Assembly: GCA_003508835.1 (NCBI GenBank)
Contig: PUFA01000077.1
Span: 5,532,001-5,596,000 of the forward strand
Source: Eonycteris spelaea
Lineage: Eukaryota; Chordata; Mammalia; Chiroptera; Pteropodidae
Length of the DNA stretch: 64,000 bases
Direction of reading: 5' to 3'
Within the stretch, counting starts at the first letter, position 1. The number at the start of each line of letters is the position of its first letter. Both the position numbers and the translations under genes were made by a program. The notes beneath the pieces are model-generated. The model ran no database searches and was not told the DNA's origin. It was given only the letters and a program-made list of their open reading frames with translations. Of the stretch, positions 1 through 11,130 are shown one piece after another.

Positions 1-640
1 CATAAGCTGGGAGGCAGCAGAGTTGGCCTGACCCCAAAGCTGCATCACACAGTCCCCACCTGTGAGCACATTTTCCAGAACCATGCTGAGGGCCAGACGT
101 GAGGTCTATAGATACCGACCCTCAGCTCTGGCCTCCACGGGTTAAAGTGGGCATGCAGCAGACCAAGTTGGTACCTTGAAGAAGAAGAAGATTATATCAC
201 GGTAGCATCATGCCAGTGCAAGCCGGCTGCCTGTGCCAGGTAATCATCAGCAGAGGATGGGAGCTGTGACTAGTTGGGTTAATGGATTTCATTTTGCTAA
301 TGACAATCCCTTTGAAAACGTGGTGGGTAGAACAACCACGACTTATTATTCTCATGATCTGTGCTTTCACCAGAGGTTCTTGTGTATCATGGTGCGTCCA
401 CTGTTGTCACTCAGGCGGTGGGTGCAGCCAGTGGATGGCTGAGATGGTTTGGAAGTTCCCAGAGGCTTCTCTCAAGGGTCTGGGCTGTGGTGCTGCCCGT
501 CAGCTTCAGTTCTTTTTCAGGTGTTGTGTTTTAGCCTCCAGAGTCTCTCCACATACTCTCTCTCTCTCTCCTGGAGGATAGCTAGGACTTCCTCACAGTG
601 TAGTAGCTGGTTCTGAGCAAATAAAAGCAGAAGCCCCCAG
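1..640. other. Unassigned non-coding stretch with a short CT run
   Basis: No repeat family or exon recognised. Two overlapping open frames of 69 and 99 codons on the plus strand have no domain, signal peptide or repeat structure and look like chance. A (CT)n run of about 17 bases lies at 556-572. Confidence 0.5.
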
Positions 641-644
641 ACTT

Positions 645-770
645 CTAAGGGTGAGTCTCAGAACTGGCACTGTGTCACTTCTGCCGTATTCCAGTTAAAG
701 CAAATCGCTGGCCAGCCCCCGATTCAAGGACAATGGAAACAGACTCCATTTCTAAGTGGAAGGAGCGAAG
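645..770 (-). mobile_element. MLT1-like LTR fragment (ERVL-MaLR)
   Basis: The text around 680-695 (tctgccgtattccagtta), followed by 'cagccc' and 'gactccatttct', follows the order of the minus-strand 5' half of MLT1 LTRs. A longer copy of the same block sits at 2640-3110. Only the LTR is present, with no retroviral coding sequence. Subfamily not resolved. Confidence 0.5.
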
Positions 771-1024
771 TGTACACAGAGAAAGGAGGGTCTGTCGGCA
801 GTCTCTTTTAGAGAAAATCTGCCACAGTGGATGTGCTCACGGTTCCCCTTGCAGACGCCAGAAGCCCTGCAGAGGCAGTGGGGAGCGGGACTTCTCTGCA
901 GCAGCATGGTGAGCAGACCTCATTTAGAATATCAATTCTGAGTGCCCATGGCTGCCTGGGATCACACTGAAGAAAATTCCGAATAGCACCTGGCTCCAGC
1001 AGGAAGGAGTTCCTCAACCGAGAC

Positions 1025-1135
1025 ATCCATTCATTCATTCCTCCTTTGCTTCAAACAATAGTCATTGAACACCTGTCTGTGCTAAGCACTCTTCTAGATG
1101 CTGGGAACAAAGCTGAGCCATGGAGAGAAAAAGAA
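1025..1135 (+). mobile_element. Ancient mammalian repeat, 'attcattcattc...gctaagcactcttctagatgctggg' type
   Basis: A run of attc units is followed by a block close to the common mammalian string 'gtgccaggcactgttctaggcgctgg'. This is shared by MIR tails and by a longer old repeat seen several times in this window. Family assignment is uncertain. Confidence 0.45.
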
Positions 1136-1294
1136 CAGTGAGGACACACTCCGAACCCCTGAAGCCAGCCATACCTGGAGTCGAGCAAGACCTGCAGTGA
1201 ACTGTAACTAGAGCAAGACCCACCAGTATTGTGAGTTGATAGATTTCATTTTTCTTAAGCTGGTTCACATTGCCATCCGCCTCTGGAAGCTGAA

Positions 1295-1425
1295 AGATTC
1301 CCAATTCACACTTCCTATTATAAATGAAGGAACTGAGATGCCAAGAAACCAATTAACTCGAACAACTTCACACGTACAGTAAACAGCAGAGCTGCACTTC
1401 TACCGAGGTTAGCTCCGTGTGCTCT
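1295..1425 (-). mobile_element. MIR SINE fragment
   Basis: Contains a degraded MIR core on the minus strand: 'aatgaaggaactgagatgcc' followed by 'acttcacacgtacagtaa' and 'agcagagctgcacttctacc', matching in order the core, the CORE-end 'cacacagctagtaag' and the 'cagagccgggattcga' segment. Heavily diverged. Confidence 0.6.
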
Positions 1426-1429
1426 CCAC

Positions 1430-1998
1430 CACACTCCACAGCGCCCTGGAGTCTCTTGTTCTCCTGGTCCCTGTCACGGGCAGTGATTTTTCAGACATGC
1501 CTGTTCCCACTTGGGCCACAAACGCCTTCCGATTACAGATCCCACTGGAGAGACATTCCCATGGAACCCTCCTACCCTCTTACACTGCCTTTTGTCATGC
1601 ACGTACTTTGTCTCAATCTCTGAAAGCTGGTTTTCACAACCAAAACAACTCAAAGAAGTAGGAGCTGTGACTGTGTAGTAAAGACAGGAAAATAAATCTT
1701 GCCGATTTGGGATACAGCTACAAGACAAATTTCCACAATAGCCCTTGGAGTAAATGACAAGCTCCATTCTCACTGATGGCAGAATGCCATATTGCAACAA
1801 TGGTTTCAACTCAAGTAGCCTGCTGGGAGGGCAGTGTTGGTGATGCTTCTTGAAAAATCCTTTTAAAAGATGCAATGCGCTTTTGCATTTGCCAATTGGG
1901 TTTTTTTTCTAAAGGAAGAAAATGTCACACAGAAAAAATGAGATGACTTTTGAAAACTTGAACAATGATAACCATTGATAAGAGCATGAATCATAGTG
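1430..1998. other. Unassigned stretch, possibly conserved non-coding DNA
   Basis: No repeat recognised. A 133-codon minus-strand open frame over 1474-1875 has no domain and unremarkable composition. The part from about 1690 to 1910 is free of visible repeats and could be conserved, but the sequence alone cannot show this. Confidence 0.35.
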
Positions 1999-1999
1999 T

Positions 2000-2029
2000 A
2001 AAAACAAAACAAAACAAAACAAAACAAAA
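2000..2029 (+). repeat. (AAAAC)n simple repeat
   Basis: Five to six perfect tandem copies of aaaac, followed by an agagag run. Typical of an aged A-rich retroposon tail, but no body could be assigned upstream. Confidence 0.9.
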
Positions 2030-2218
2030 GAGAGAGAAAAGTAACATTTCTTTCTCCCTTGGTAAAAATTTCAGAATACGCCCTGTTCTTGGCCCTGGAA
2101 TACAGCTTGTCTGGGTAGCCTGATGCTCACTCTGTGGCCTAATCAGTCAGACAAGAAAGAGACACAAAGCAAAGTGAGGGAACGCCCTCCCCAAAGCTCC
2201 TCCAAACACACATTCACG

Positions 2219-2253
2219 CACACAGACACACACACACACACACACACACACTC

Positions 2254-2294
<41 letters not shown>
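2219..2294 (+). repeat. (CA)n microsatellite with one interruption
   Basis: Two long CA blocks, about 2226-2251 and 2257-2294, are separated by 'ctcata'. On the minus strand this gives a meaningless Cys-Val open frame. Likely polymorphic and able to adopt Z-DNA. Confidence 0.97.
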
Positions 2295-2296
<2 letters not shown>

Positions 2297-2384
2297 GCAT
2301 GCAGGCACACACCAGAAAACGAACCCAAATGCAATAGGAGCAGAGGGTGCATCAGCTTTGAAGACAGAAAAACTATTGATCTTG

Positions 2385-2525
2385 ACTCTGCCACTTTATA
2401 TTATGTAAAGACTAGGAAAATTACTTAACCTTGCCAATCTTCGTCTATAAAATGGAAATAATGCTTACTGCTTTGGCTTGCTATGTAGATTCAATAAGAT
2501 AACACAGTCCCACAAATATAGTGAT
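2385..2525 (+). mobile_element. MIR SINE
   Basis: Shows the plus-strand MIR order: 'ttacttaaccttgcc', 'tctataaaatggaaataatg', then 'attcaataagataaca'. The tRNA-like head is missing. Confidence 0.75.
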
Positions 2526-2577
2526 TATAAATTATCCCATCTTAGGAATTGCTTGGGTCGGGTCTCCCTCACAGGTA

Positions 2578-2662
2578 TAATAGTGAGGCTTTGATTCCAA
2601 ACAAATCTGGGTTCAAATCTTGGCTTAGTCAACCAGCTCTGTGACTTAGGACAATGCAGCAG
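2578..2662 (+). mobile_element. MIR SINE, tRNA-like head fragment
   Basis: 'ctgggttcaaatcttggctt' followed by 'gctctgtgacttaggaca' is the MIR tRNA-derived B-box region. It is an ordinary repeat and not a functional tRNA gene: there is no A box, acceptor stem or anticodon arm. Confidence 0.7.
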
Positions 2663-3110
2663 TTCGCTTTCGTGGCATAAGAATGACCACAAAATCTCAG
2701 TGGCATGCAATAACAAGAATTAACTTTGCCTGAATATCTGTGGGTTGACTGAGAGCTGGCTCCACACTGGGCTCAATCGGGCAGCTCTTCTGATCCCTGT
2801 TGCACTGGCTCTCACACCTGCAGGTGGCGGGGAAAGCTGTCCTGAGGTGGCTTTGCTCCCCATGTCCCCTCTTATGCTCCTGGGATGAGCAAACTGCAGT
2901 TCCCATCTTCTTGGCAATGGTGAGAGCACCAGAGGGCAAGCAGAAACACACTAGGTTTCTAAGGTCGACATCGGCACCAGCACAGCCCCACTTCTGCCGT
3001 ATTCTATTGGCCAAAGCCAACGGATTGACAGATTCCACGATCCGGGGAACATCTGTGAATGAGGCTCAGGCTAATCCTATAGGAAGGAGCAGGGCACTGA
3101 GAAAAAGTGG
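2640..3110 (-). mobile_element. MLT1-like LTR (ERVL-MaLR)
   Basis: Read on the plus strand it shows 'gtggcatgcaataacaagaa', 'ctgtgggttgactgagagct', then 'cttctgccgtattctattgg' and 'agccaacgg', in the order of a minus-strand MLT1 LTR. Several open frames of 69-113 codons cross it on both strands and are chance. A CTCF-like match lies inside at 2926-2939. Confidence 0.65.
2926..2939 (+). promoter_or_regulatory. Weak CTCF-like motif inside an LTR
   Basis: 'gcaccagagggcaa' agrees at 12 of 14 positions with the core pattern CCASYAGRKGGCRS on the plus strand; the first and last positions differ. It lies in an old MLT1-like LTR, so it may be repeat-borne and inactive. Confidence 0.2.
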
Positions 3111-4910
3111 AACTGTGGTCTGAGAGCAAGATCAACATTACAACATGTCAGAGACCTCAGGACACCAAATGAGGAGTGACTCAAGCAGCCCAGTCAAGAG
3201 TACCAGTCTGTCCAGCGGACACTGTGTTAATGGCCCAACCCTTATTGTAGTAACTTTATTCCCCAAACATCTGAACAGTCCCCTGAGCACCTGACTTCTG
3301 ATCTTAGTCCTAGCTGAGTTGAGAAGTCTTCAGTCTGCCTCCGTGGTTCCCACTTAACAGTCAATGTGGATTACCTTGACCTGAAGTTCCAGGTCTCTAG
3401 GACGATTTCTCATCATTAAATTAAAAAATCATTAATATTGCGGGCCCACTCCTCACTTCCTACTTTAAATTTATTCATACAATTCTCCAACGTTCTCAAC
3501 AGAAACTACTCTTAAAATATACCAAAGGGAGGTCCCTTTACTATAACAAAATGCAATTGTTACCATAAATCAGAAGAAAATAGAGGAGAGGATTGGAAGG
3601 ATAAATCAAAAAGATATACATCTGGAGTTAACAGTCTGTTGGCAAATAATCTTTTCTTGTCCTCCACTAAGGTCTATGGGGAAAACTAGTAGTGTATAGC
3701 ACATCCTCAAACAATGTCATTTCATTCAACATCATTTCATTATAACGTTGGTGAGAGGCTTATGGTAAAATTGGTTTTGTTATCTGTTGTTTCGCTTAAA
3801 GTCACAGAACCCATCGATAACATTGAGAACTTATTGTATTAGAGGAAAAGGCTCTCTTTTGAGAAAGATTAGCTGTGAAACAGGTCGTTCAGAAGACAAA
3901 AGGCAGGAGATGTGCCTTCTCTTCCAACTCTGAATGCCGCATACAATTTGCATCAACCCTGGGTTTTGAGACTTTGCTCTGGGAAATAGGGGAATTAGAC
4001 AAGCTGATTCTCCAGCTCTAACTCTTATGTATGATTTTAACCTAAAACTAGATTGAGGAAGATTAGAAATCAAAGATGGTGACCACAGGGGATCTCAAAC
4101 AGACTCCTAGGCTTAATTTAATCCCTTTATTATTTCTTTGTGTAGTTTCTGTTTTTTTTTTTTTTCCTCCCCTATGGGGCAATTCATCTTCTACTAACTT
4201 CAAAAAAATCTTTTAAATAAAAAATAAAATAAAACACTCCCAGAGGGAGGTCTATGGGCTTGCAGAAAAATGGGACAAGAAAGAGCTATCCAGGGTAGCA
4301 TAGAGAGAATCTAAGCAAAGCCACACTCCCGACCCACTTCCAAAAGGGACGTGGTGGGCAATTACAGAACCACTCAGAGGAGACCCTGCTTCAGAACCAC
4401 CCATAAATCAGTCCCAGGACTGCTCTAGCCTGTCCTGTTGCCAGCTGGCTTGGAGTCCCATGTGTCAGCTGAAGCCCCATGTGGTCTGAATTGTGAGCAA
4501 ACACAGGGCCAGGCTGCCACTCAGATTCTGAGAGGTTCCCTTGGCATGAGAAGCCCTGGGAGCTACCTCACAACAAATGCAAAAAACAAACAAACAAACA
4601 ACAAAAACAAATAAGCAAAAATACTTCCACTGGGAGCTTCAGCAAGTGCCAGGTTTTCTGCAGCTGATTCTGAAATACATCTAAAAATCATTTCTGTTTT
4701 CCAGTGAAGTTACGTTAATAGACACCTCGAATTGGGTCTAGAGAATTTTGACACTCTGGGTTCAGCCACAAAAAAAACAACTGAACATCACCTAAAAACT
4801 ACAAAGATTGTGTTTACAGGAAGGGAGTTCTTATTTACAGTGTAATTTATACATTCTGTGCTAAACATTTGATCCTCACAGCTGGCCACTAAGGAAGCAC
4901 TTTTTTGAAG
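3111..4910. other. Unassigned non-coding stretch
   Basis: No family recognised. Contains a run of 14 T at 4152-4165 and A-rich strings near 4200-4235 and 4580-4620, which may be remains of retroposon tails. An 80-codon minus-strand frame at 3831-4073 is not protein-like. Confidence 0.4.
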
Positions 4911-4914
4911 AAGT

Positions 4915-5224
4915 AATAGATTTTATCTTTTGTTTATTTTCAGCAGATTGAAGCTTACAGAAAAATTAAGGAAAAGTTATGAGAGTTTTCATTAGTGCCC
5001 CCACCTCTCACCCTCATTTCCCGTTATTAAGGTCTCCCATTGGTGTGCTACATTTGTTACCACTCACGAGCCAATATTGACTGTTTATTCTTTACTAAAG
5101 TTCATTGATTAGTTAGAGTTCATTCTTTGTGTTGTGCATTTGATGGGTTTTCACAATAATGTACGATGATATTCATCCACCCACATGGTCTCATACAGAA
5201 TTGTCTCATTGCCCTAAAAACTCC
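4915..5224 (+). mobile_element. L1 3'-end fragment (old L1M class)
   Basis: Contains 'ttgaagcttacagaaaaatt', 'ttggtgtgctacatttgtta', 'gagccaatattgactgttta' and 'catacagaattgtctcattg' in the order of an old L1 3' untranslated region. No ORF2 reading frame remains. It abuts an LTR at 5226. Confidence 0.75.
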
Positions 5225-5225
5225 C

Positions 5226-5572
5226 TCAGAACGTGACTATAGTTGGAGACAGGGTCTTTAAAGAGGTGATTAAGTTAAAATGAGGCCCTAGGACTAGGTG
5301 GACAACCTGACTGCTGTCCTTATAAGAGAAACATTTGGTCACAGAAAGAGACACCGGGATGTGTACACACAGAGGAAAGACTGTGTGAGGACACAGTAGG
5401 AAGGGGGCCATCTGCAAGCCAAGGTGCCAGGCTTCAGAAGAAACCAACCCTGCCAACACCTTGACCTTGAACTTCCGGCCTCCAGAACTGTGAGAAAATA
5501 AATGCATGTTGTTTAAGCACCCCCTAGTCTGTGGCATTTTGGTATGGCAGGCCAATGAAACTTATACGAGTA
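5226..5572 (+). mobile_element. ERVL-MaLR LTR (MLT1/MST-like)
   Basis: 'ggagacagggtctttaaaga', 'gtccttataagagaaa', 'gtgtgaggacacag', 'ggccatctgcaagccaaggt', then 'tccagaactgtgagaaaata' and an AATAAA signal near the 3' end are typical of MaLR LTRs. Solitary LTR with no internal proviral sequence. A 109-codon minus-strand frame across it is chance. Confidence 0.75.
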
Positions 5573-5970
5573 ACCACGAGTTGAAGTAGCGTGCTGGTTT
5601 TACAAATGAGGCCCCCAAATTGCCACCCTGAAGCTCACCCCCATATTAATGCTGCTGTCTCCCTTGACCTCAGAGATCCAAACCCCTAGCTTCGTATTCT
5701 TTATATTATGCCTCTGACTTTCAAACTAGTCCAAAAAAAATTACAAGTTACACATAGTGGGGACACAGGCCGAGTGAGATGCTGGTAGGTTGCAGACTTT
5801 GGGCTCCCTCGCCACTACCCCCAGAACAACTTCTTAAAATTGGGCTTCCTCAGTAAGTTGTCTGAATGAAAGACTCTACTGATTTCCAAAATAAATTGGG
5901 AATTTTACATCACTAAAGATGCCGTAAAAGTGATTTTCCCAAAAATCTCCAAGAGATTCAAGGCTAAAGG
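5573..5970. other. Unassigned non-coding stretch
   Basis: Nothing recognised beyond a short A run near 5735. It separates an LTR from the next L1 tail. Confidence 0.4.
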
Positions 5971-5974
5971 CAGA

Positions 5975-6448
5975 TAATGAAAACACTGGACAAGGCAGGT
6001 TTATTTAGAATAGCCAAAAAAATGTAAACCACTTAAATGTTCATCCAAAGGGAACAAATAACAGCTTGTAGTTTAGCATTATAATTGGCGACTACTCAGT
6101 AATGAACATGCTATTGATACACACCGAAACATGAACACATCTCAAAAACAGAAAGCTGATGGAAAGGACCTTAATAGAAAAGAGAACACCCTGTCTGATT
6201 TCATACAGAAAGGCCTAAAAAAAAAAAAATTTACAGTGACAGAAAGTGGATCAGTGGTTCCGCAGAGTTGGGCAGAGGTGAACGACTTGCAATGAGGCAA
6301 GTTAGGGGTGATGAAAAAAGTATTCTATATCTTGACTGCAGGAATGGTATGCAAGTGTATGTATGTGTCAAAATTTGTCAGATGTTATACTTCGCACGGG
6401 GTCATAGTTAGACCTCAAAAAACTAATTTTATAAAAAGACAAAATGGT
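5975..6448 (+). mobile_element. L1 3'-end fragment (L1M class)
   Basis: 'aatagccaaaaaaatgtaaa' and 'cacttaaatgttcatccaaa' mark the end of ORF2. They are followed by 'cagaaagtggatcagtggtt' and a late 'aaaaaactaattttataaaa' string of the 3' untranslated region. Includes an A13 run near 6220. The 78-codon frame at 6308-6544 is chance. Confidence 0.75.
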
Positions 6449-6449
6449 C

Positions 6450-6955
6450 AACAACCAGTATGTCATCCATGCCTGTTTACTTGTTCCACTATTGCAATCT
6501 TTGAAAGAAAAGTTTTGTTAATGCGACTTTGCATCCCTTGGTAACTGTAGGAGCAGAAACTATTCATCTTGTAAACGAGCATATTTTTTCATCTTGCTGC
6601 CCGAACAGATTTCTTCCTTTCATGCCTTGCTGTTATCTCCATCCAGCTTCTTTTTACCAGTTTCCAGAGCTGTTGTTTCCACCTCTGCCCCAACCTTCTT
6701 TTTTTTATTTGTTTGTTCTTGTTTTGTTTTGTTTTGAGCCCCCAAAGCACAGAATTATGTTCATTATAATCCTTACTTCAAAACACACTATCATCATTGG
6801 TCCATGTATTCTTCTCTTTTATTCATAAAAAGACCCAAACCTACTGCTCCATCTAAGAACGAGGGCCTTGCCTCTAACCTACATCTTCTAGCATGTTCTT
6901 CCTACTCCCATCCTTTTGCCTCCTCCTGAGACTGTATTCATAGCATGGATCATTC
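6450..6955. other. Unassigned T-rich stretch
   Basis: Pyrimidine-rich, with a (TTTTG)n-like patch around 6715-6735. A 99-codon plus-strand frame is Phe/Pro/Leu-rich and not protein-like. Confidence 0.4.
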
Positions 6956-6959
6956 TCTT

Positions 6960-7345
6960 TCTTTCTTTTTAAGTTTTTAATCAAGCAAATTGACTAGTTT
7001 GATTTGTGTTTGATATTTCTAAAACAGCTATCATAGTGTACTCTATTTCTTGGGATAAAATGTTAGTGTAGCATGGAGTTCATCCACTTCCACAGATACA
7101 TACTAATTCATTATACACATCCACAGTATTTGGACCATCTCTTGATTTGGTTTTTAGGATGTTTCCAGGACTTTGTTATTACAAATAGGTCAGCTATGAA
7201 CATTCTTGCGTGTGAGCCCTGGTGAACATGCACATGGACCGTGCTTGGGCATATACACCTGGAGGTAAGATCACTGGGTTGTAGGGCAGGGCAAGGTCCC
7301 ACTTTATTAGCTAATGCCAGATTGATTCTCAAAATTCTAAAGTTG
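6960..7345 (-). mobile_element. L1 3'-end fragment (L1M class), minus strand
   Basis: 'ttaggatgtttccaggactt', 'gctatgaacattcttgcgtg', 'gggcatatacacctggaggt' and 'aagatcactgggttgtaggg' match, in order, the reverse complement of old L1 3' regions. Strongly diverged. Confidence 0.7.
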
Positions 7346-8315
7346 TTGGAAGAGAAAGAAATAACTTCAGTGGAGGACAAATGATAAGCTTTAGAGAAAT
7401 TGATTAGAACCTTAATCACTTCAGTATCTTCTAGATATAAATAGTCATTTGTTAGTATAAGATTAACAATATGCCATATCTTACCTGACTTCTTCACAAA
7501 ATTATAGTTGGAATGTTTATGAGTGGTAAAAATAGTTTCCCATATTTTTCTAAAAAATCGAAAGCTACAATTATTGATAATTATATAATATGGGATTAAT
7601 AGAAGAATTAGGTAATGACAATTATTTCCTTTTAATTAATATTTTTATTAAATAAGCCTTGTTTGGAGAATAAGTAGAATATCTTATTGCAAGAAGGCAC
7701 AGGAATCTGTTTTTCACTAACCTTTGATTAATGAATGGGCATTAGCTAAACTTACCTCGAAAATCTAAATGCACCATATTGCTAGAGCAGAGATCTTTAT
7801 CTCTCATTCATTCTTCCCAACCCCATCCATGTTGACAACCCAAGTGTTGAGAGAAACAACTAGTGGAAGCTGTGATTTCAGTTCCTGCAAAGTATAATCG
7901 GGTTTTTTTGAGAATCAAATTAGGTCATATATAATAAATGCTTTAAAATGTAAGATGTTATTATAGATTATAATGTGCTTTAGAAACATGAGTAGTAATT
8001 AATTCTGCCAGAGGAAGTCACTAAGTTCATAAATATATCTAGGAATTCAACTAAAAAAAATGAAGAAGTTCAGGTTTAAGATAGATGAAATATGAAGGTC
8101 TAAATTTGGACAGGGGTCATATCCCAAAGTTTCTCTTATTCTTTGTTAATGAGATTTAACTTAACTAAAGGTTTAAAAGCATGTATTTGGTTGAGTATAC
8201 ATGTATAGATGAGGGATAAGTGGATTTGGGCAATGAATTCGATGACATATTGCCCGTCTTGACTCTAAGCAAGGTGATGAGATTACAGATATGGAGGACA
8301 CTTAAGCAGGGTGGG
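7346..8315. other. Unassigned AT-rich stretch
   Basis: No exon or repeat family recognised. AT-rich with short A and T runs. The 128-codon minus-strand frame that covers 7111-7497 overlaps the neighbouring L1 fragment and is not a gene. Confidence 0.4.
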
Positions 8316-8319
8316 CACA

Positions 8320-8740
8320 CTGGATTACTGTTCCAAATTCTTATCTCCTCCGTGTATTAGAATTAAACATGAGTGTTATTTGCCTCAGGACTTCTCACTA
8401 CAGTGGGAAGATGTTTTTCCATTTCATTGATGTTGGGTTTGGCCAGATGACTTGCTTTAATTAATGGAATGTGAGCAGAAGTGACAGTATGCCAGTTTCA
8501 AGCCAAGGCCTTCACAGGAATCATACACCCTCTGGTTTCTTGTGATTCGTCATGACAAGAGTCTCAGAATGAAAAGACATGAAGAAGACCTGGACTTGAC
8601 CAGAGAGCCTGGAGTCTAGTCCAGCCCAGCCTAAATCTACCCAAACTATAATCAATTTGCAGATCTGTGAGCATGAATATAAATGACTCAGTGAGTTTTA
8701 AGATTGGTTGCAGCAAAATGTGGCTAATATATCAGAGATC
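8320..8740 (+). mobile_element. MLT1-like LTR (ERVL-MaLR)
   Basis: 'ttggccagatgacttgcttt' and 'aattaatggaatgtgagcag' followed by 'gacctggact' and 'agcccagcctaaatctaccc' follow the order of an MLT1-class LTR. A better preserved relative is at 57990-58400. The 3' polyadenylation end is poorly preserved. Confidence 0.55.
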
Positions 8741-8754
8741 TTGTAAGAGCCATT

Positions 8755-8885
8755 AATTCATTCAATTAATACCTAATGAGCTTGTGGTATGTGCCAGACA
8801 CTGTTCTAAGAACTGGAGATACATCAAAGAATGAATACGATAAAAATTCCCTCATGCATTTACATTCAAATGGTAGCAGCAGTCC
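8755..8885 (+). mobile_element. Ancient mammalian repeat, 'gtgccagacactgttctaag' type
   Basis: 'attcattcaattaatacc', 'gtgccagacactgttctaag' and 'actggagatacatcaaagaa' resemble the opening of a widespread old mammalian repeat. The family name is not certain. Confidence 0.5.
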
Positions 8886-9104
8886 AGGTGGGAAATGATT
8901 AGTTAGGACTAATACTGAGGCTATGCACTTGGGAATGAAGAGTGATAAATCTCACGTGACTGCCTTGAGCTTTCAATACCGTTTGAACAACTAATACGAG
9001 AAAATGTATCTAGTAACCACCCACAAATTTTCACCCAAAGTAGATGGAATTTAAGAGGGCCACATGACTACAGAGAGTAAACTTAGCAGACATCCTGGAA
9101 TACT

Positions 9105-9295
9105 ATTATGAGTATAAAATAAAGCCCTTATTCTGCCTCAGAATTACCCAAGGTGCTTTAGATTATCACAGTACAAGCCATACCCCATAGATTTTGATTT
9201 AATGGGATGAGAATCAGGCATCAGGTTTGTTTTGTTTTAAGTTTTCAGGTGATACTAATGAGCCAGCAGGTTTGAGAACTATGGTATTAGATTTC
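9105..9295. mobile_element. MER5-like hAT DNA transposon
   Basis: 'ctcagaattacccaaggtgc' at one side and 'caggtgatactaatgagcca', 'tttgagaactatgg' at the other are the near-palindromic ends of MER5A/B-type elements. Non-autonomous, with no coding capacity. Confidence 0.65.
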
Positions 9296-10710
9296 CCTGA
9301 ATTATAGACAGATTGCACTAGCCAGCCAGATATCAAATGCAGCGTATATAATAGTGTCTGTACATAATGACTTCACCCCTAAAACATGGAAGGATTGAGT
9401 CCAGAGATCTCTAAGTTCCCAGATCTCAGCATCTATGCTCTATGAACTGTTGCAGCAACAGACACAAAATGAGCTGACATTTGCTCTTTTGTGACTACTT
9501 AAAATACTCCAATCTGGGTTTTCTGTCACTGATCAAGCAGTTAACCTTTCAAATTCAGTAAATTTGAGTTATCCATGATATGAATTGATGTGATTAATAC
9601 ATCGTCATTTTGGGTAAACATATCTAAAGCAATGTTCTTAAAAGCAAAGTGTTTCAACATGGAAGACCTAGAAACCTTTTTGTTAAGTCCAAATTTTACC
9701 AAATGTTATTCAAGTTATTTTATTGGTCTTGTTATCCCCCAAACAGTTTGAAGGGTAGGCTTTTTGGAAAGCAATCAAGGTAGTTTCTCCCATGTGCCAG
9801 GAAATGAGCAATCAATTCCAGTTCTCATTGTCAGGAATGATTTTTTTCTAGTTGTGATTTGTAACAGTTCTAGGGGTCTATGACTCTCTAGCAATATGGG
9901 CCAACTCAGAGGAGCAGGTGTTTTTTAATGCATTGTTTCTTCCTATGTTAGATAATGTAGGTAGTAACGAAGTAGAGCTCACAGGAAAAAGTATTTCATA
10001 TCTTATAAAATGAAAGTCTTCCCTCTATGTCTTACAACCATAGTTGAATATATTTCAGTCTTGTAGATAACTACTAGTCCACACGCTAGGTAGTGGCCCT
10101 CCAGTAATGAATGGTTGGCCAGCATGAGCTTATTGGCTCAGATCTAAGAGAACCATCATGTTGGGATGCTATGTAGTGAGCTGCTTAATCATACCTGTCT
10201 TTTATCTAGTTCCTAGATTGGACAGGACATAGTCCCAAAAATAAAAGTGAACATCACCAACACATACTTTAATTCCCTGCTGTTTTTATTCTACTTTTGA
10301 CATCTGTTTATATTCCAGGATAGCTCTGGTCATTACTCCATACGAATGATACAACATAGATGGAGAAGGTCCAGAAAAGAGTAAATCAATGACCAAAAGA
10401 TTTGGCAAGCTGCCATATGAAGACAGAGAGTCCAAAAAACCCACAAGCTGAAGACGGATATGGTTGAAATACATTAAACCATTACAGATGTGGACAACAT
10501 AACTATATATTGGTTCAGCAAATTTTAAGTACCGGTGATAGAGAATAAAGAATATCCACTTTGAATCCCTAAGGAAGAAATTTCTATCGTGAATTATATA
10601 GTAATTACTGATATATAGAACAGTAATCCTGTAAAACTGAGTTTTTGTTTCTTCTATTTCACAAATAACAAACCTGAAGCTAAGATTTTTATAGCTACTA
10701 TAGGTGAATA
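9296..10710. other. Unassigned non-coding stretch
   Basis: No repeat or exon recognised across 1.4 kb. A 62-codon minus-strand frame at 10286-10474 lacks any feature of a real protein. Confidence 0.4.
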
Positions 10711-10714
10711 TAAA

Positions 10715-10960
10715 TAATGATGATAATAATAATAATACCTAACATTTTTTAGGTTTTTACTGTGTGCTGGCTACTGTGCTAAGCATTTTCATGCATTATC
10801 TTGCCCTTTTAATCATTACAACAACTTTATACAGTGAGGAAGCTTAAGCTCTTTAAGTCACCATATAAATGTCTCAGAATTACATGGCTGGTGTATAATG
10901 GAAGGAATTTTGTAAACCAGGCCATCTGATTTCAATATTCATACTGATCAAACCAACTGA
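10715..10960 (-). mobile_element. MIR SINE, nearly full length
   Basis: After an (AAT)n run: 'ctgtgtgctggctactgtgc', 'taagcattttcatgcattat', 'acaacaactttatacagtga', then 'cagaattacatggctggtgt', which is MIR in reverse-complement order. One of the most complete MIR copies here. Confidence 0.8.
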
Positions 10961-11039
10961 TTGAAAAATCCCTACACCATTTCATTTCAGTGTATGTGTA
11001 TGCTTGTATGTATCCCCCAAAAAGATTCAATTATAAAAA

Positions 11040-11130
11040 TACGCACTTAGTAAGTGGCAATTCAGAGATTAGAATTCAAGTCTTCTGAATCCAAGCCTAT
11101 GGTGCTTTCTCTAAATTACAGTTACTTTAT
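11040..11130 (-). mobile_element. MIR SINE fragment
   Basis: 'cacttagtaagtggcaattc' and 'gaattcaagtcttctgaatc' match the minus-strand 'agtaagtggcagagc...gattcgaaccc' part of MIR. Separate from the copy that ends at 10960. Confidence 0.6.

Noticed and set aside
2143..2394. Cys-Val-rich minus-strand frame resembling a cysteine-rich peptide
   Set aside because: Translation of a (CA)n microsatellite.
2578..2662. tRNA-like B-box 'gggttcaaatc'
   Set aside because: Part of a MIR SINE head; no A box, anticodon arm or acceptor stem.
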